NCBI RefSeq assembly: GCF_007859315.1
Contig: NZ_VOHA01000010.1
Location: 62,001-126,000 of the forward strand
Reading direction: 5' to 3'
Origin: Reyranella sp. CPCC 100927
Lineage (GTDB): Bacteria; Pseudomonadota; Alphaproteobacteria; Reyranellales; Reyranellaceae
Length of the DNA stretch: 64,000 nucleotides
Of the stretch, positions 38,088 to 48,783 are shown in pieces. The notes below the pieces were generated by a model, which saw nothing but the letters and a program-made list of their open reading frames with translations, made no database searches and was not told the origin of the DNA. Both the position numbers and the translations under genes were made by a program. Position 1 is the first letter of the stretch. Each line of letters begins with the position of its first letter.

Positions 38088-40181
38088 TCAATGCGCCGGC
38101 TGTGCCGGCAGGCCAAGGGCGCGGATCACGAATGCCAGGCGCTCGGCGACCTCGACCAGCGCCTTGTAGCGCCCGGACGCGCCGCCATGCCCGGCTTCCA
38201 TCTCGGTGTGCAGCAGCAGCACGTTATCATCCGTTTTCACCGCGCGAAGCTTCGCTGCCCACTTCGCCGGCTCCCAGTAGGTCACCCGCGGATCGTACAA
38301 TCCGGCACTGATCAGCATCGCCGGATAAGCCTTGGCGGCAACGTTGTCGTACGGGCTATAGCTTGCCATGTAATCGCGAAACACCGGCTCAGCCGGATTG
38401 CCCCATTCGACATACTCGGGCGGCGTCAGCGGCAGGCTGGCATCCAGCATGGTCGACAGCACATCGACGAAGGGCACCATCGCCAGGATGGCGGCAAAGA
38501 GGTCCGGTCGCTGATTGGCAACCGCGCCCATCAGCATGCCGCCGGCGCTGCCACCCATCGCCGCGATCTTGTCGGGCGCCGCGATACCGGCATCGACCAG
38601 GTATTCGGCACAGGCGATGAAGTCGTCGAAGGTGTTGCGCTTGTTCAGCAGCTTGCCGTCATCGTACCAGGCGCGCCCCATCTCCTGGCCGCCGCGGATG
38701 TGGGCGATCGCCCAGATCATGCCGCGACGCAGGAACGGTATGCGGTTGGCGGAGAAGCCGGCATCCATCGACATGCCGTAGGCGCCATAACCGTACAACA
38801 CCACCGGCGCTGCCGAACTGCCTGCCGCCGCGCGATGACGCACAAGGGAGATCGGCACCCGCACGCCATCCCTGGCCGTGGCCCAATGCCGTTCCACGAC
38901 ATAGTCATCAGGTGTGTGGGTGGGCACGCTGGTGTGCTGCACGGCGTCCAGGCGGGCTGCCGCCACATCGTAGTCGTACCAGGTCCGTGGCCGCGCCGGC
39001 GATTCGTAGATCAGACGCAGCGCGCGGCGATCCCACTGATGCCCGTCCAACGCCGAGATCGTATAGGCGGGATCGGGGAAGGTGATGACTTGCCCCGCCG
39101 CGGCATCCCGGTGGTGGCCCGGCACGACGCGCACGCGCTTCTGCGCCTCGAAGCGCTCGACCAGCCACCAGAAGTCACGTGCGACGCCCAGTCCGCTGAT
39201 CAGGGCCAGGTCCGACGGCGCGACGACCTCCTGCCATCGCGACTCGCGCGGATCATCCAGCGGCGCGCGCACGATACGGAAGTTGGGGTGCCGATCGTTG
39301 GTGCGGATCAGCAGGTCCTCGCCGCGATCGACGACGTCGTATTCATGATCTGGTCGGCGCGCCAGCACCAGCCGCGGTGCGCCATCGGGCTCGGCGAGCG
39401 ACAGCAGGCGGGTTTCGCTGCTGTTCTTGGCCGCCGACTCGATGTGCAGAAAGCGTCCCGAGGCGCCCTCGCCGATGCCGAGGAAGTAGACCGGGTCGGT
39501 TTCCTCGTAGATCAGCGGGTCATCGCCGGCCGTACCGACGCGGTGACGATGCACCCAGCGCGGGCGCTGCTTGTCGTCCTGCCGGGTATAAAAGAGCGTG
39601 CTCGAATCGCTCGACCAGCCGAGGCCCGGCGAGCAGTGCGCCGTCGCGGTGTGCACGTCCTTGCCGTCGGCGAGGGTGCGGATGCGCAGACGCAGGCGCT
39701 CCGAACCATCGATGTCGTCGAGGATGGCCAGAAAGCGATGGTCCGGCGAGACAGCCCAATCGCGCACCGCGTAGAAGCCCTGCCCCTCGGCCTCGCGATT
39801 GGCATCGAGGATGGTCGTCTCCGGCGCATCGGGTGCGGTCTTGCTGTACCACAACGGGTATTCCCGTCCCGGTTCGTAGCGAACACCATACCAGCGGCCG
39901 TGGACCCACTCCGCCGGCGGGCTTTCGTCGGGAATGACCAGCGCCTTGAATTCTTCCAGCAGCGCCGGCCGCAGATCATCCGAACCGCCCAGCACGGAAT
40001 CGACGTAGGCGTTCTCGCTCTTGAGATAATCCAGCACCGCCTGGTCACGCACATCGGGATAGCCCGGATCGCGCAGCCACTGGAACGGATCGTCGCGCCC
40101 GTCGGCATGCCGGAACGGCATCTGCCGCGCACGCGGCGGTGGCGTGAAGGCCGACTGACGGAAAGCGCGCTGGGAAGACAT
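38088..40181 (-). CDS. ptrB: Oligopeptidase B (S9A prolyl oligopeptidase family)
   Basis: 697 aa from ATG 40181; the longer frame would overlap pccB. An N-terminal propeller (about 20-420) is followed by an alpha/beta-hydrolase domain with the triad S545 (GGSAGG), D630 (GLYDPRV) and H665 (EAGHGGASGRYK). VLYGYGAYGMSMDAGFSANR is a family hallmark. It cuts short peptides after Arg or Lys in the cytoplasm and does not attack folded proteins. It sits between pccB and pccA with gaps of 14 and 23 bp, so it splits the two carboxylase subunit genes within one transcript. Confidence 0.93.
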   Translation of the reverse strand: MSSQRAFRQSAFTPPPRARQMPFRHADGRDDPFQWLRDPGYPDVRDQAVLDYLKSENAYVDSVLGGSDDLRPALLEEFKALVIPDESPPAEWVHGRWYGVRYEPGREYPLWYSKTAPDAPETTILDANREAEGQGFYAVRDWAVSPDHRFLAILDDIDGSERLRLRIRTLADGKDVHTATAHCSPGLGWSSDSSTLFYTRQDDKQRPRWVHRHRVGTAGDDPLIYEETDPVYFLGIGEGASGRFLHIESAAKNSSETRLLSLAEPDGAPRLVLARRPDHEYDVVDRGEDLLIRTNDRHPNFRIVRAPLDDPRESRWQEVVAPSDLALISGLGVARDFWWLVERFEAQKRVRVVPGHHRDAAAGQVITFPDPAYTISALDGHQWDRRALRLIYESPARPRTWYDYDVAAARLDAVQHTSVPTHTPDDYVVERHWATARDGVRVPISLVRHRAAAGSSAAPVVLYGYGAYGMSMDAGFSANRIPFLRRGMIWAIAHIRGGQEMGRAWYDDGKLLNKRNTFDDFIACAEYLVDAGIAAPDKIAAMGGSAGGMLMGAVANQRPDLFAAILAMVPFVDVLSTMLDASLPLTPPEYVEWGNPAEPVFRDYMASYSPYDNVAAKAYPAMLISAGLYDPRVTYWEPAKWAAKLRAVKTDDNVLLLHTEMEAGHGGASGRYKALVEVAERLAFVIRALGLPAQPAH

Positions 40182-40195
40182 GCCGGTCGCCCGGT

Positions 40196-41728
<1,533 letters not shown>

Positions 41729-41873
41729 CGTGTTGTCCCCGCACAGGTCGGTCGGTTCACGCAAAAGGCCGGCCGCCCGGTGAACGCCGGGGGCGCGGCA
41801 CAGTCCGTCGAAACGGCCGTTGCCCATAGCACTTGGCTGGACAGGTTGCTAAGCAGGATTCTGAGGATCACGC

Positions 41874-41893
41874 GACAAAAGCGGCGCTTTGTC
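41874..41893 (-). terminator. Hairpin after the phasin gene
   Basis: GACAAAAGC-GGC-GCTTTGTC: an 8-bp stem with one bulged A, 50 bases downstream of the phasin stop on the minus strand and 145 bases before pccB. The 3' arm ends in GCTTTTGTC, giving a short T run only. Confidence 0.45.
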
Positions 41894-41943
41894 CCCGGTC
41901 GATCACCCTTAAGCGGCTTCGTTTTCGCAGTACGAACGCCGTA

Positions 41944-42510
41944 TCAGCGGCGCGGCGGTGTGCGCCGGGGCGTCCGCGGCTTGGGTGCAGCGACGACGGG
42001 TGCATCCTCGGCCGCCGGCACCGGCTCTACCACCACGGCGACCGGCTCAACCACGGCGGGGGACTCGACGACAACCGCGACGGGCGCGGCCAACGCCACG
42101 GGGGCGGCGGCGAGCGGTACCGCGAACAACGCCTTGACCTCGTCGAAGGCTTCGGTGACGCGGGCGTTCAGGATATCGGCGGCCGCGACATTGGCCTTCA
42201 GCGCCATATCGGACAGCTCGCGCACATTGCTCACCGTCGCGACGTAGGCGTGCCGCGCCGCATCAGCCTGCTTGGCCGCCCGCTCCTCAAGGGAGACGGC
42301 GGTCAGCACGTCGTTGGCAACCCGACTGTAGTCATCGACCGTCGCCTTGATCAGCTCGCTCTGCCGCTGCGCCAGGGCCTTCAGGCTATCGAACGCAATC
42401 TGATGCGCAGCGCTGAGGGCGGCCGCATTCTTGCGGTGCGTTTCGAGCAAGGCCTCGACGTTGAACGACGGCACCTTGAAATCAACCCAGGCAGTTTGAA
42501 ACGGGCTCAT
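41944..42510 (-). CDS. Phasin family protein
   Basis: 188 aa. The phasin_2-type helical core spans about residues 1-125 (NVEALLETHRKNAAALSAAH, then QRQSELIKATVDDYSRVAND), amphipathic and without a signal peptide. The tail (about 130-188) is Ala/Val/Pro-rich, ending in KPRTPRRTPPRR, similar to DNA-binding basic tails of some phasins. Phasins coat polyhydroxyalkanoate granules and limit their size. GGAAG eight bases before the ATG supports the start. It lies upstream of the propionyl-CoA carboxylase operon, which fits a link to propionate/PHA carbon flow; the polymerase genes are not in the window. Confidence 0.9.
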   Translation of the reverse strand: MSPFQTAWVDFKVPSFNVEALLETHRKNAAALSAAHQIAFDSLKALAQRQSELIKATVDDYSRVANDVLTAVSLEERAAKQADAARHAYVATVSNVRELSDMALKANVAAADILNARVTEAFDEVKALFAVPLAAAPVALAAPVAVVVESPAVVEPVAVVVEPVPAAEDAPVVAAPKPRTPRRTPPRR

Positions 42511-42597
42511 GGCTGACTTCCTTCTTGCTGGATGGGCATATTATGTTGCATCGCAGCATTTGAATGCTGCGCCGCAAGAAGTCAAGCCCGACGAGCA

Positions 42598-43485
42598 TCA
42601 GGATTTGCGATAGGCACAGTCCCAGCTGTGGTTATTCAGGAACCGATCGAAGTCGGCCCGGGCGCCGCGGAACACACTGCGGTCGACCAGTTCACCCGCG
42701 ATCTTACCCGCGGGATAGTCGGCGATCGGGCCGTTGTCGCCGCTGGTGTACTGCCACAGGCTCCAGTTGGCCCACGGCGAGCCGGCCAGCCGAGGCAGGA
42801 TCATGCCACCGCGCAGGGGGTTGCCCATGGCGTCGGTGCTGACCTTGTAGTTGGCGATCCACAGCGGGTTGCGGCCCAGAAGGCTCCACAGGCCCGGCGT
42901 GTTGGCGATCTCGTCACGCTGCTCGTGGATGAAGTTCTCATAGGCATAGACCAGCACGCTACGGCCGGTGCGCGCCATGGCCCGGCGCAGAAACCGGTCG
43001 ACCTCGGCCGCCCGCATATAATGGTCGGGATTGTTGCCGTGCGGCTCCCAGTCGATCGCCAGCACCACGCGCCGCTGCGATGGTGCCAGCATGTCGCACA
43101 TCGCCTTCACCACGCGCAGGAAATCATCGGCCTGCCGATCGCCGGTGTCGGTCGGTGTCGCCCAATGATACGCACCCAGGCGCAGGCCAGCGCGGGCAAC
43201 CTGCAGCGCGCGATCCGGAAAGACGGTATCGATGTCGTTGGGGCTACCCGTGTCACGGCCCAGGGTCGCGCGATGAATCACCAAGCCGATGCCGTGCCGG
43301 CTCTTCAGGGTGTTATCGATCGGGATGGTGTTGTGGCTGGACAGATCGAGCACGACCGACGGGTAGTCCCGCGGGTGCAAGGGCGCCGCGGCAACCGGCC
43401 GTGGCGCGGCGACGGGACGCTGTTGTGCAAGGGCCGGCAGGCTGGCGAGCAATGCGACAAACAAGGTCACTACTCTGCCGACCAC
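42598..43485 (-). CDS. Exported GH25-family (lysozyme-like) protein
   Basis: 295 aa from GTG 43485. An ATG two codons earlier directly abuts the AGGAG site, so the GTG, spaced six bases, is preferred. A signal peptide (VTLFVALLASLPALAQ) is followed by a Pro/Ala linker and a GH25 barrel: VVLDLSSHNTI at the first strand with its aspartate, GLVIHRATLG, LGAYHWATPTDTG, VVLAIDWEPH with the catalytic-type Asp and Glu, and WQYTSGDNGPIADY near the end. The family cleaves the MurNAc-GlcNAc bond of peptidoglycan. Location is likely periplasmic. It follows the ATP12 gene by 45 bp. Confidence 0.88.
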   Translation of the reverse strand: MVGRVVTLFVALLASLPALAQQRPVAAPRPVAAAPLHPRDYPSVVLDLSSHNTIPIDNTLKSRHGIGLVIHRATLGRDTGSPNDIDTVFPDRALQVARAGLRLGAYHWATPTDTGDRQADDFLRVVKAMCDMLAPSQRRVVLAIDWEPHGNNPDHYMRAAEVDRFLRRAMARTGRSVLVYAYENFIHEQRDEIANTPGLWSLLGRNPLWIANYKVSTDAMGNPLRGGMILPRLAGSPWANWSLWQYTSGDNGPIADYPAGKIAGELVDRSVFRGARADFDRFLNNHSWDCAYRKS

Positions 43486-43530
43486 CGGCATCTCCTGTAC
43501 TCACGCTGAACGCGAACTGCGAGCTCTATA

Positions 43531-44259
43531 CTACAGAAGGCGCGCTCTTCCCAGGAGGTCCAGGAAACGCGCGCCGGCGTCGACATCACGGCGCAGGCGC
43601 TGGAGGCGCAGCGTTGCCTCGGAATCCTCACCCCATTTCTCGATCTCATACAGGGCATCGAGTTCCGCTGCCGCGAAGGCATCGGATGGCGCGAGGTGCC
43701 GCTCCGACACTGCCAACGCCAGCACCACCGACCCCATGGCCGCCGTCAGGTTGAACAACCCCGCCAGGCCGAAATCGCTATGGCCGGCGACGGCTTCGGT
43801 CAGGGCCGTCAGCGATGACGCCGGCTGCGGCCGATGCTGCACACCTGCCGTCACCTCCAGCCGTGCGCCATAATGCATGGCGGCCCAATCGAGCAGCGGC
43901 TGCCAGACTCGCACCTGGCGCACCACGAGGTCGGTGGGTGCATCGGCGCGATAGCACAGCAGATCAGAGCCGGCGTATTTGGCCGTATCGTCAATCACCT
44001 TGCGCCGCTGCACCGTGACGCGGTCGATCGCCGTCGCCGCCAGGCGCATCATGGCCATGTCGAGCGGCTTGATCTCCCCTTTCTCGGGTTGTTCGGCCCA
44101 CTCGCGCGCGATGGCTGCCGCCAGGACTTCCGTGGGCACCGTCAACGGCCGGCCGGCCGGGGTGCGGATCGGACGGCCATCCAACCGTACCTCGAAGCCG
44201 CCGTCGGCGGGCTCGATGGCAACGGTCTTGTAGAAGCGCTTCAGGACACTGACGGACAT
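43531..44259 (-). CDS. ATP12 family F1-ATPase assembly chaperone
   Basis: 242 aa. ATP12 signatures are KRFYKTVAIEPADGGFEVRLDGRPIRTPAGRPL at the N-terminus (residues 8-40, in two parts) and AREWAEQPEKGEIKPLDMAMMRLA. A helical C-terminal domain contains HSDFGLAGLFNLTAAMGS and ends with ALYEIEKWGEDSEA. The mitochondrial homologue binds F1 alpha before assembly, and in alphaproteobacteria the gene is conserved near rluC. It is in an operon with asmA and rluC, 18 bp after asmA. Confidence 0.93.
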   Translation of the reverse strand: MSVSVLKRFYKTVAIEPADGGFEVRLDGRPIRTPAGRPLTVPTEVLAAAIAREWAEQPEKGEIKPLDMAMMRLAATAIDRVTVQRRKVIDDTAKYAGSDLLCYRADAPTDLVVRQVRVWQPLLDWAAMHYGARLEVTAGVQHRPQPASSLTALTEAVAGHSDFGLAGLFNLTAAMGSVVLALAVSERHLAPSDAFAAAELDALYEIEKWGEDSEATLRLQRLRRDVDAGARFLDLLGRARLL

Positions 44260-44277
44260 GGGAAACTCAGACGATTC

Positions 44278-46419
44278 CTAGCGGCCCCTACGCGGCGCGG
44301 CCCGCGGCGGCCGATATTCCGGCTGCACCGACGGCGGCTGCGGCAGCTGCGCCCGCAGATTGGGACGCAGACTGTCGAGGCGCGCCAGCACGGTACCGCA
44401 GGCGTTGAGCGACGCGGAAGCGGCAGCCCGCCCCGCGGTGGTGATGGCTGCTGTCAGGCTCGCCACGCGGGTACCGGGGACCGCGCCCGCTGCCGACCGG
44501 GCCGCGGCAGCATCGGACTCGGCACTGGCCTGGGCCAGCGATCCTTTCAGCCGCAGAGGCACTGCCGCGCCGATCAGGGCGAGATCGCGCGGTTCGGGCC
44601 ACATCAGGAGGCCAATCTGCTCGTTGCGCAGGTGAATATAGCCACCACCGATCGCGGTGAAGCGCTGGGCATCGATGACCAGCTTCCGGATGTTGGCGGC
44701 GCCACGCTCACCTTCGGGCCGGCCGCCGAACTCGATCTTGCCGGCGGCACAGTTCAGCGTCGCCGGACGATCACCCAGGCCCAGCATGCGGATCCACTCC
44801 GGCGTCAGCAGGTGGGCTGCTTCCTTCGTGATCTGCGCCGAACCGATGACAAAATCCATGTTGCCCACGGCCAGCCCCAGCGACTCGCGCAGCGATCGAC
44901 CGGAACCACGCAGCTTCACCTCCATATCGATCGACGCGCCTTTCACGCCGGTCGATATGCCCAGCAATGTCATCATGTCTTCCAGAGGCACCTTGGCGGC
45001 CGTCGCCGTCAGGGTCAGCACCGGACCTGCTCCGCTGGCGTCGATCTGGGCGTCGATGCCGAGCTGGCCCGAGCCGATGGTGGCAGCCGGCCGCAGCGTC
45101 AGCTTGCCGTCGTTGAGCGTCAAGGTCACCGACAGGCCCTGCATCTTCACGGCCGCGCCGACCACTTCGGCGACGCGCAGCGTGAAAGAGCCGTTCCACT
45201 TCTTGATCGCCTCGATCGGATAGGGATCGCCGGGAATGACCCGCCCATCGCTCGCCGCCGGGTGGGATGCGGGAGCGGGCGGCGGCGCGGGTGGTGGTGG
45301 CGCCGCCGGCGGTGCAGCCGCTTGGGCCGTGCCCGATGGCCCTGACGCCGCGGGCGCCGTACCGCCGTTGGATGGCGGTGGGGGCGCGGCCGGCCGCGGC
45401 TTGAGATCGGCGAGGTCGAACTTGTCGGCCGCGAGGTTGGCCACGATGACCGATTTGCCGGCCTTGGTGGTGCGGAAGACCATATCACCACGCAGAACAC
45501 TGTCACCGATCTTGAGTTCGGCGATATCCAGCTTGGGGCCCGTTCGCGGATTGGTCAGCTTGAGCTTCAACCCGTAGGGCGCCGTTTCCGGCAGCGGCAG
45601 GTTGAGAATATGCCCCAGCGCCACCAGGCTGCGGCCTTCGACCTCAACCCCCATCTCGAGCCGTCGCGCCGCGACCTGCCCCGTGACGGCGACCGGCAAC
45701 CCGCCAAGGGTTCCCTGCATGTCGAGATCGCCCGGCACACCCTTGAGCCAGCCATCGAATGTTCCAGCCTTCTTCAGGCTCAGTGCCAGGGCCTCGCTGC
45801 TGTTGATCCGGCCCAGGAACTCGCCGCTGATCGGGGCTGTTGCCTGTGTGGCGGTGCCGATGAAGCGATCGACGACAATCACAACGGCCGGCCGTTCAGC
45901 CGTCTCCTTCAAGGTCACGGTCGACCCTTCAACCTCGATGCGGCTGATCCAGGGCAGGCTCGGCGTGTTCTTGATGCGCAGCGACTGATGCTCGCTGGGA
46001 TGCGGACCTGAGCCTTCGACCGGTGCCTCCATCGCCAGATTGCTGCGTCCCTCGCCATCGCGCTCGATCAGGATATCGGCGCCGAACAGCTGCAGGCGGC
46101 CAATGCGGATCTCGCCCAGCAGCAGCGAGAACGGGTCCAGGTGCAGCACCAGGCGCTTGATGCGCGCCATCTCGGGCCGCGATCCGCCGGCGGCGTTGGC
46201 CAGCACGACATCTTCGGCCACGGCCGACGGCGAGAGCGTGAAGTTGACTCGCAGGCCGCCCTTCATCACCAGTTCGCGGCCCGTGGCCTTGCGTACCTGC
46301 TCGGCAATCTGACTCTGGTAGCGGCTGAGATCGCGACTGCTGGCCCACAGATAGAGCCCGGCCGGTGCCAACAGCAGCACTGCCAATGTCCCTACCGTGA
46401 TCCACAGGAAACGCTTCAC
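44278..46419 (-). CDS. AsmA family protein
   Basis: 713 aa from GTG 46419, with AGGTGA seven bases upstream. A single N-terminal membrane helix (FLWITVGTLAVLLLAPAGLYLW) anchors a large periplasmic beta-rich protein. AsmA features include the N-terminal GRELVMKGGLRVNFTLSPSA and the C-terminal AGKIEFGGRPEGERGAANIR segment. A Pro/Ala-rich disordered stretch (about 340-395) separates the two halves. Relatives take part in phospholipid transport and outer-membrane assembly. It lies between rluC (54 bp) and ATP12 (18 bp), where many alphaproteobacteria have a HAD phosphatase instead. Confidence 0.88.
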   Translation of the reverse strand: MKRFLWITVGTLAVLLLAPAGLYLWASSRDLSRYQSQIAEQVRKATGRELVMKGGLRVNFTLSPSAVAEDVVLANAAGGSRPEMARIKRLVLHLDPFSLLLGEIRIGRLQLFGADILIERDGEGRSNLAMEAPVEGSGPHPSEHQSLRIKNTPSLPWISRIEVEGSTVTLKETAERPAVVIVVDRFIGTATQATAPISGEFLGRINSSEALALSLKKAGTFDGWLKGVPGDLDMQGTLGGLPVAVTGQVAARRLEMGVEVEGRSLVALGHILNLPLPETAPYGLKLKLTNPRTGPKLDIAELKIGDSVLRGDMVFRTTKAGKSVIVANLAADKFDLADLKPRPAAPPPPSNGGTAPAASGPSGTAQAAAPPAAPPPPAPPPAPASHPAASDGRVIPGDPYPIEAIKKWNGSFTLRVAEVVGAAVKMQGLSVTLTLNDGKLTLRPAATIGSGQLGIDAQIDASGAGPVLTLTATAAKVPLEDMMTLLGISTGVKGASIDMEVKLRGSGRSLRESLGLAVGNMDFVIGSAQITKEAAHLLTPEWIRMLGLGDRPATLNCAAGKIEFGGRPEGERGAANIRKLVIDAQRFTAIGGGYIHLRNEQIGLLMWPEPRDLALIGAAVPLRLKGSLAQASAESDAAAARSAAGAVPGTRVASLTAAITTAGRAAASASLNACGTVLARLDSLRPNLRAQLPQPPSVQPEYRPPRAAPRRGR

Positions 46420-46473
46420 TCTTTCACCTGACGTCGCAAGCCTTGCCGCCAATCAGATGGGCGGTGGCCCCTT

Positions 46474-47475
46474 TTACCGAGAATGCGCCTGCCCGTCGCG
46501 CGGCATCTCAAATCCCAATGCGGTGACCGTCGCCGCAAAATGCGGCGGCGGCGGGGCAACCAGGCGCAGCGTGCCCTTGCCGCCATCCAGGCGCGGCAGG
46601 GCCAGGCGCGCCGCATGCAAGTGGAGACGCCGGGCGATACCCGGCGCATCGATGACGGCGCGATCGCCGCCATACTTGCCGTCACCCAGGATCGGCGTTC
46701 CAAGCGCGGTACAATGCACCCGCAGCTGGTGCGTACGACCGGTCAGCGGCCGCAAAATGAGCAGTGCCGCTTTCTTGCCGGCCACGTCGACCGTTTCATA
46801 GTCTGTGATCGCCCGATCGCCGGCTGCCTTGTCGACCACCATCTGCTCGCGGCCGTAGGCGCCGCCCGTTGCCTTGGCCAGCGGCAGATCGATGGTTCCC
46901 TGGGACACCTTGGGCACACCGACCACCACGGCCCAGTACTCCTTGAGGGTCGCCCGTTCGCGAAATGCCGCCGCCAGTTGGGCGGCCGCCGAGGCGGTGC
47001 GCCCCAGCACCAGCAGGCCGCTGGTATCCTTGTCCAACCGGTGCACGAGGCGCGGCCGCTCCGACGCCCCGAAGCGCAGCGCATCGAGCAGCCCGTCGAC
47101 GTGGCGTTGCGTACCGCTGCCGCCCTGTACGGCGAGACCTGGCTCCTTGTTCAGCGCCAGGACGAAGTCGTCCCGGTAGATCACACTGGCAACGAGCGCC
47201 GCCGCCGCCCGCGGATCGAGCGCTGGATCCGCCGCGGGTTTGGCGGCCCCCTGGCCCGCCGGCAGCGGCGGCACCCGGATCTGTTCGCCGCCAGCCAGAC
47301 GATCGCCCGCCTGGGCGCGCCTGCCATCGACCCGGACCTGGCCGGTGCGCAGCAGCTTCTCCAGCCGGCCGTGAGAAAGCATCGGATAGCGCCGATGGAA
47401 CCAGCGATCCAGCCTCAGCCCAGCCTCGTCGTCCTGTACGGCGACCACGGCCACGACCATCGTCTCATTCATCAT
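46474..47475 (-). CDS. rluC: RluC/RluD-family 23S rRNA pseudouridine synthase
   Basis: 333 aa. The N-terminal S4 RNA-binding domain (about 20-70: RLDRWFHRRYPMLSHGRLEK) is followed by the synthase domain with HRLDKDTSGLLVLGRT, where D148 is the catalytic aspartate. It converts uridines in 23S rRNA to pseudouridine. The start is uncertain: ATG codons at 47475, 47472 and 47460 all lack a strong ribosome binding site. It heads the rluC - asmA - ATP12 - GH25 run. The RluC rather than RluD name follows from its usual alphaproteobacterial neighbours. Confidence 0.9.
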   Translation of the reverse strand: MMNETMVVAVVAVQDDEAGLRLDRWFHRRYPMLSHGRLEKLLRTGQVRVDGRRAQAGDRLAGGEQIRVPPLPAGQGAAKPAADPALDPRAAAALVASVIYRDDFVLALNKEPGLAVQGGSGTQRHVDGLLDALRFGASERPRLVHRLDKDTSGLLVLGRTASAAAQLAAAFRERATLKEYWAVVVGVPKVSQGTIDLPLAKATGGAYGREQMVVDKAAGDRAITDYETVDVAGKKAALLILRPLTGRTHQLRVHCTALGTPILGDGKYGGDRAVIDAPGIARRLHLHAARLALPRLDGGKGTLRLVAPPPPHFAATVTALGFEMPRDGQAHSR

Positions 47476-47668
47476 CGCACGCTATCAGTGTCTGGCATGA
47501 CAAAAACGACAAAAAGACAATTTCTTCATTATTACAATAGATTATGATATATATCTCCACTGACAGATAAGCGACAAAATCCGACAGAATGTCCGGCCCC
47601 TGGGTCATGAAACACACGCCGTCCGCAAGTCGCCGACCGTTCGCATGGCTCACAAGCAATGTAACGAA

Positions 47669-47683
47669 TTCTCGTATCGAGAA
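47669..47683. promoter_or_regulatory. Inverted repeat in the rluC/hydrolase divergent region
   Basis: TTCTCG-TAT-CGAGAA, perfect 6-bp arms, 79 bases upstream of the hydrolase start. The surrounding 47476-47761 is markedly A/T-rich (runs of CGACAAAA and TATATATC) and carries no gene I can support; it presumably holds both divergent promoters. Confidence 0.4.
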
Positions 47684-47761
47684 CAAGATATTTCGCGTGT
47701 TCGAGCCTCAACAAATCAGCGGTGAATTCCGGCTCCTCATAGTAAAACCAGCCCGCTGGCG

Positions 47762-48679
47762 ATGTCCGCTACACTCTTCCAGAGCCCTGCCGATGTGACG
47801 GTAGAGGCGATAGCCCTGCCCTCCTTGTCGCCGCTGTCGCCGATCGCGGTGCCGGCGCAGACTGTGTGCGCGCAGCTCTTTCGACCGGCGACGGGTTCAC
47901 CGGCGCCGGCGATGGTGATCTTGTCGAGCAGCGCCGGCATCCAGAAGCACCGTGAACTGTTCTATGCCGATGCGCTGGCGCGGGCGGGTGTCGCAGCTTG
48001 TGTCGTGGACAGTTTCGGGCCCCGCGGCGTGCGCTCGACCGTCGCCGACCAAAGTCTGGTGAGCGCCTTTCAGATGGAGTGCGACGCGCACGCCGCCCTG
48101 CAGTGGCTGCAACGCGACGATCGGATCGACCCGACGCGGATCGGCGTCATGGGCGTCTCCAAGGGCGGTGTCGCGGTGGTCAACAGCGCCATCGCGGTCC
48201 GCCGCCGATGGCGCGGCATCGACGACATCTTTGCCCTGCACGTCGCCATCTGCCCCGGTTGCGTGGCGCAGCATCGCGACGCGACCACAACGGGCGTGCC
48301 CCTGTTCATGATGCTGGCCGAGTACGACGACTACACACCGGCCCATTTCGCCCTCAGCTATGCCGGCCGCATGCGTGCGACCGGCAACCGGCAGATCCGG
48401 ATCAAGGTCTACAAGGCCCACCACGGCTGGGAGTCGATCGGGCCGCTTTATCACATTCCCAAAGCGCAGAATTTCTCCGGCTGCACCAACCTGATCGAGG
48501 ATGACGGTCGCCACTATGTCCCTGCGGCCGGCCATGCCATGAGCGAGGCCGACTATCGGGCCTGGGTGCGAGAGGCCGGCCTTCTGCGATACGGCGCCCA
48601 TGCCGGTGGCGGCACGGCCGCGCTCAAGCAACGCGCGACGGGTGACCTGATGGCCTTTCTGCGCACCCACGGGTTCTGA
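47762..48679 (+). CDS. Dienelactone hydrolase family alpha/beta hydrolase
   Basis: 305 aa, no signal peptide. Nucleophile elbow GVSKGG with S133; acid D189 or D190 (LAEYDD); histidine H220/H221 (YKAHHGWE). The strand before the active site (APAMVILSSSAGIQKHRELF) and DSFGPRG are typical of the dienelactone-hydrolase group, which usually has Cys at the nucleophile; here it is Ser. Ester or lactone substrate unknown. It is divergent from rluC across an A/T-rich 286-bp gap and stands upstream of the L,D-transpeptidase. Confidence 0.88.
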   Translation: MSATLFQSPADVTVEAIALPSLSPLSPIAVPAQTVCAQLFRPATGSPAPAMVILSSSAGIQKHRELFYADALARAGVAACVVDSFGPRGVRSTVADQSLVSAFQMECDAHAALQWLQRDDRIDPTRIGVMGVSKGGVAVVNSAIAVRRRWRGIDDIFALHVAICPGCVAQHRDATTTGVPLFMMLAEYDDYTPAHFALSYAGRMRATGNRQIRIKVYKAHHGWESIGPLYHIPKAQNFSGCTNLIEDDGRHYVPAAGHAMSEADYRAWVREAGLLRYGAHAGGGTAALKQRATGDLMAFLRTHGF

Positions 48680-48783
48680 CCGATCACGAACGCGTGGGCT
48701 GACTGTCCCAAGTGTGGCAGCAATGCAACTACCGCAACCGCTCATTTTTTCTTATACAGGCGGACAAAGTTGGGAGATTGCTG

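Noticed and set aside
43834-45345. 503-codon plus-strand frame
   Set aside because: Antisense of ATP12 and AsmA genes.
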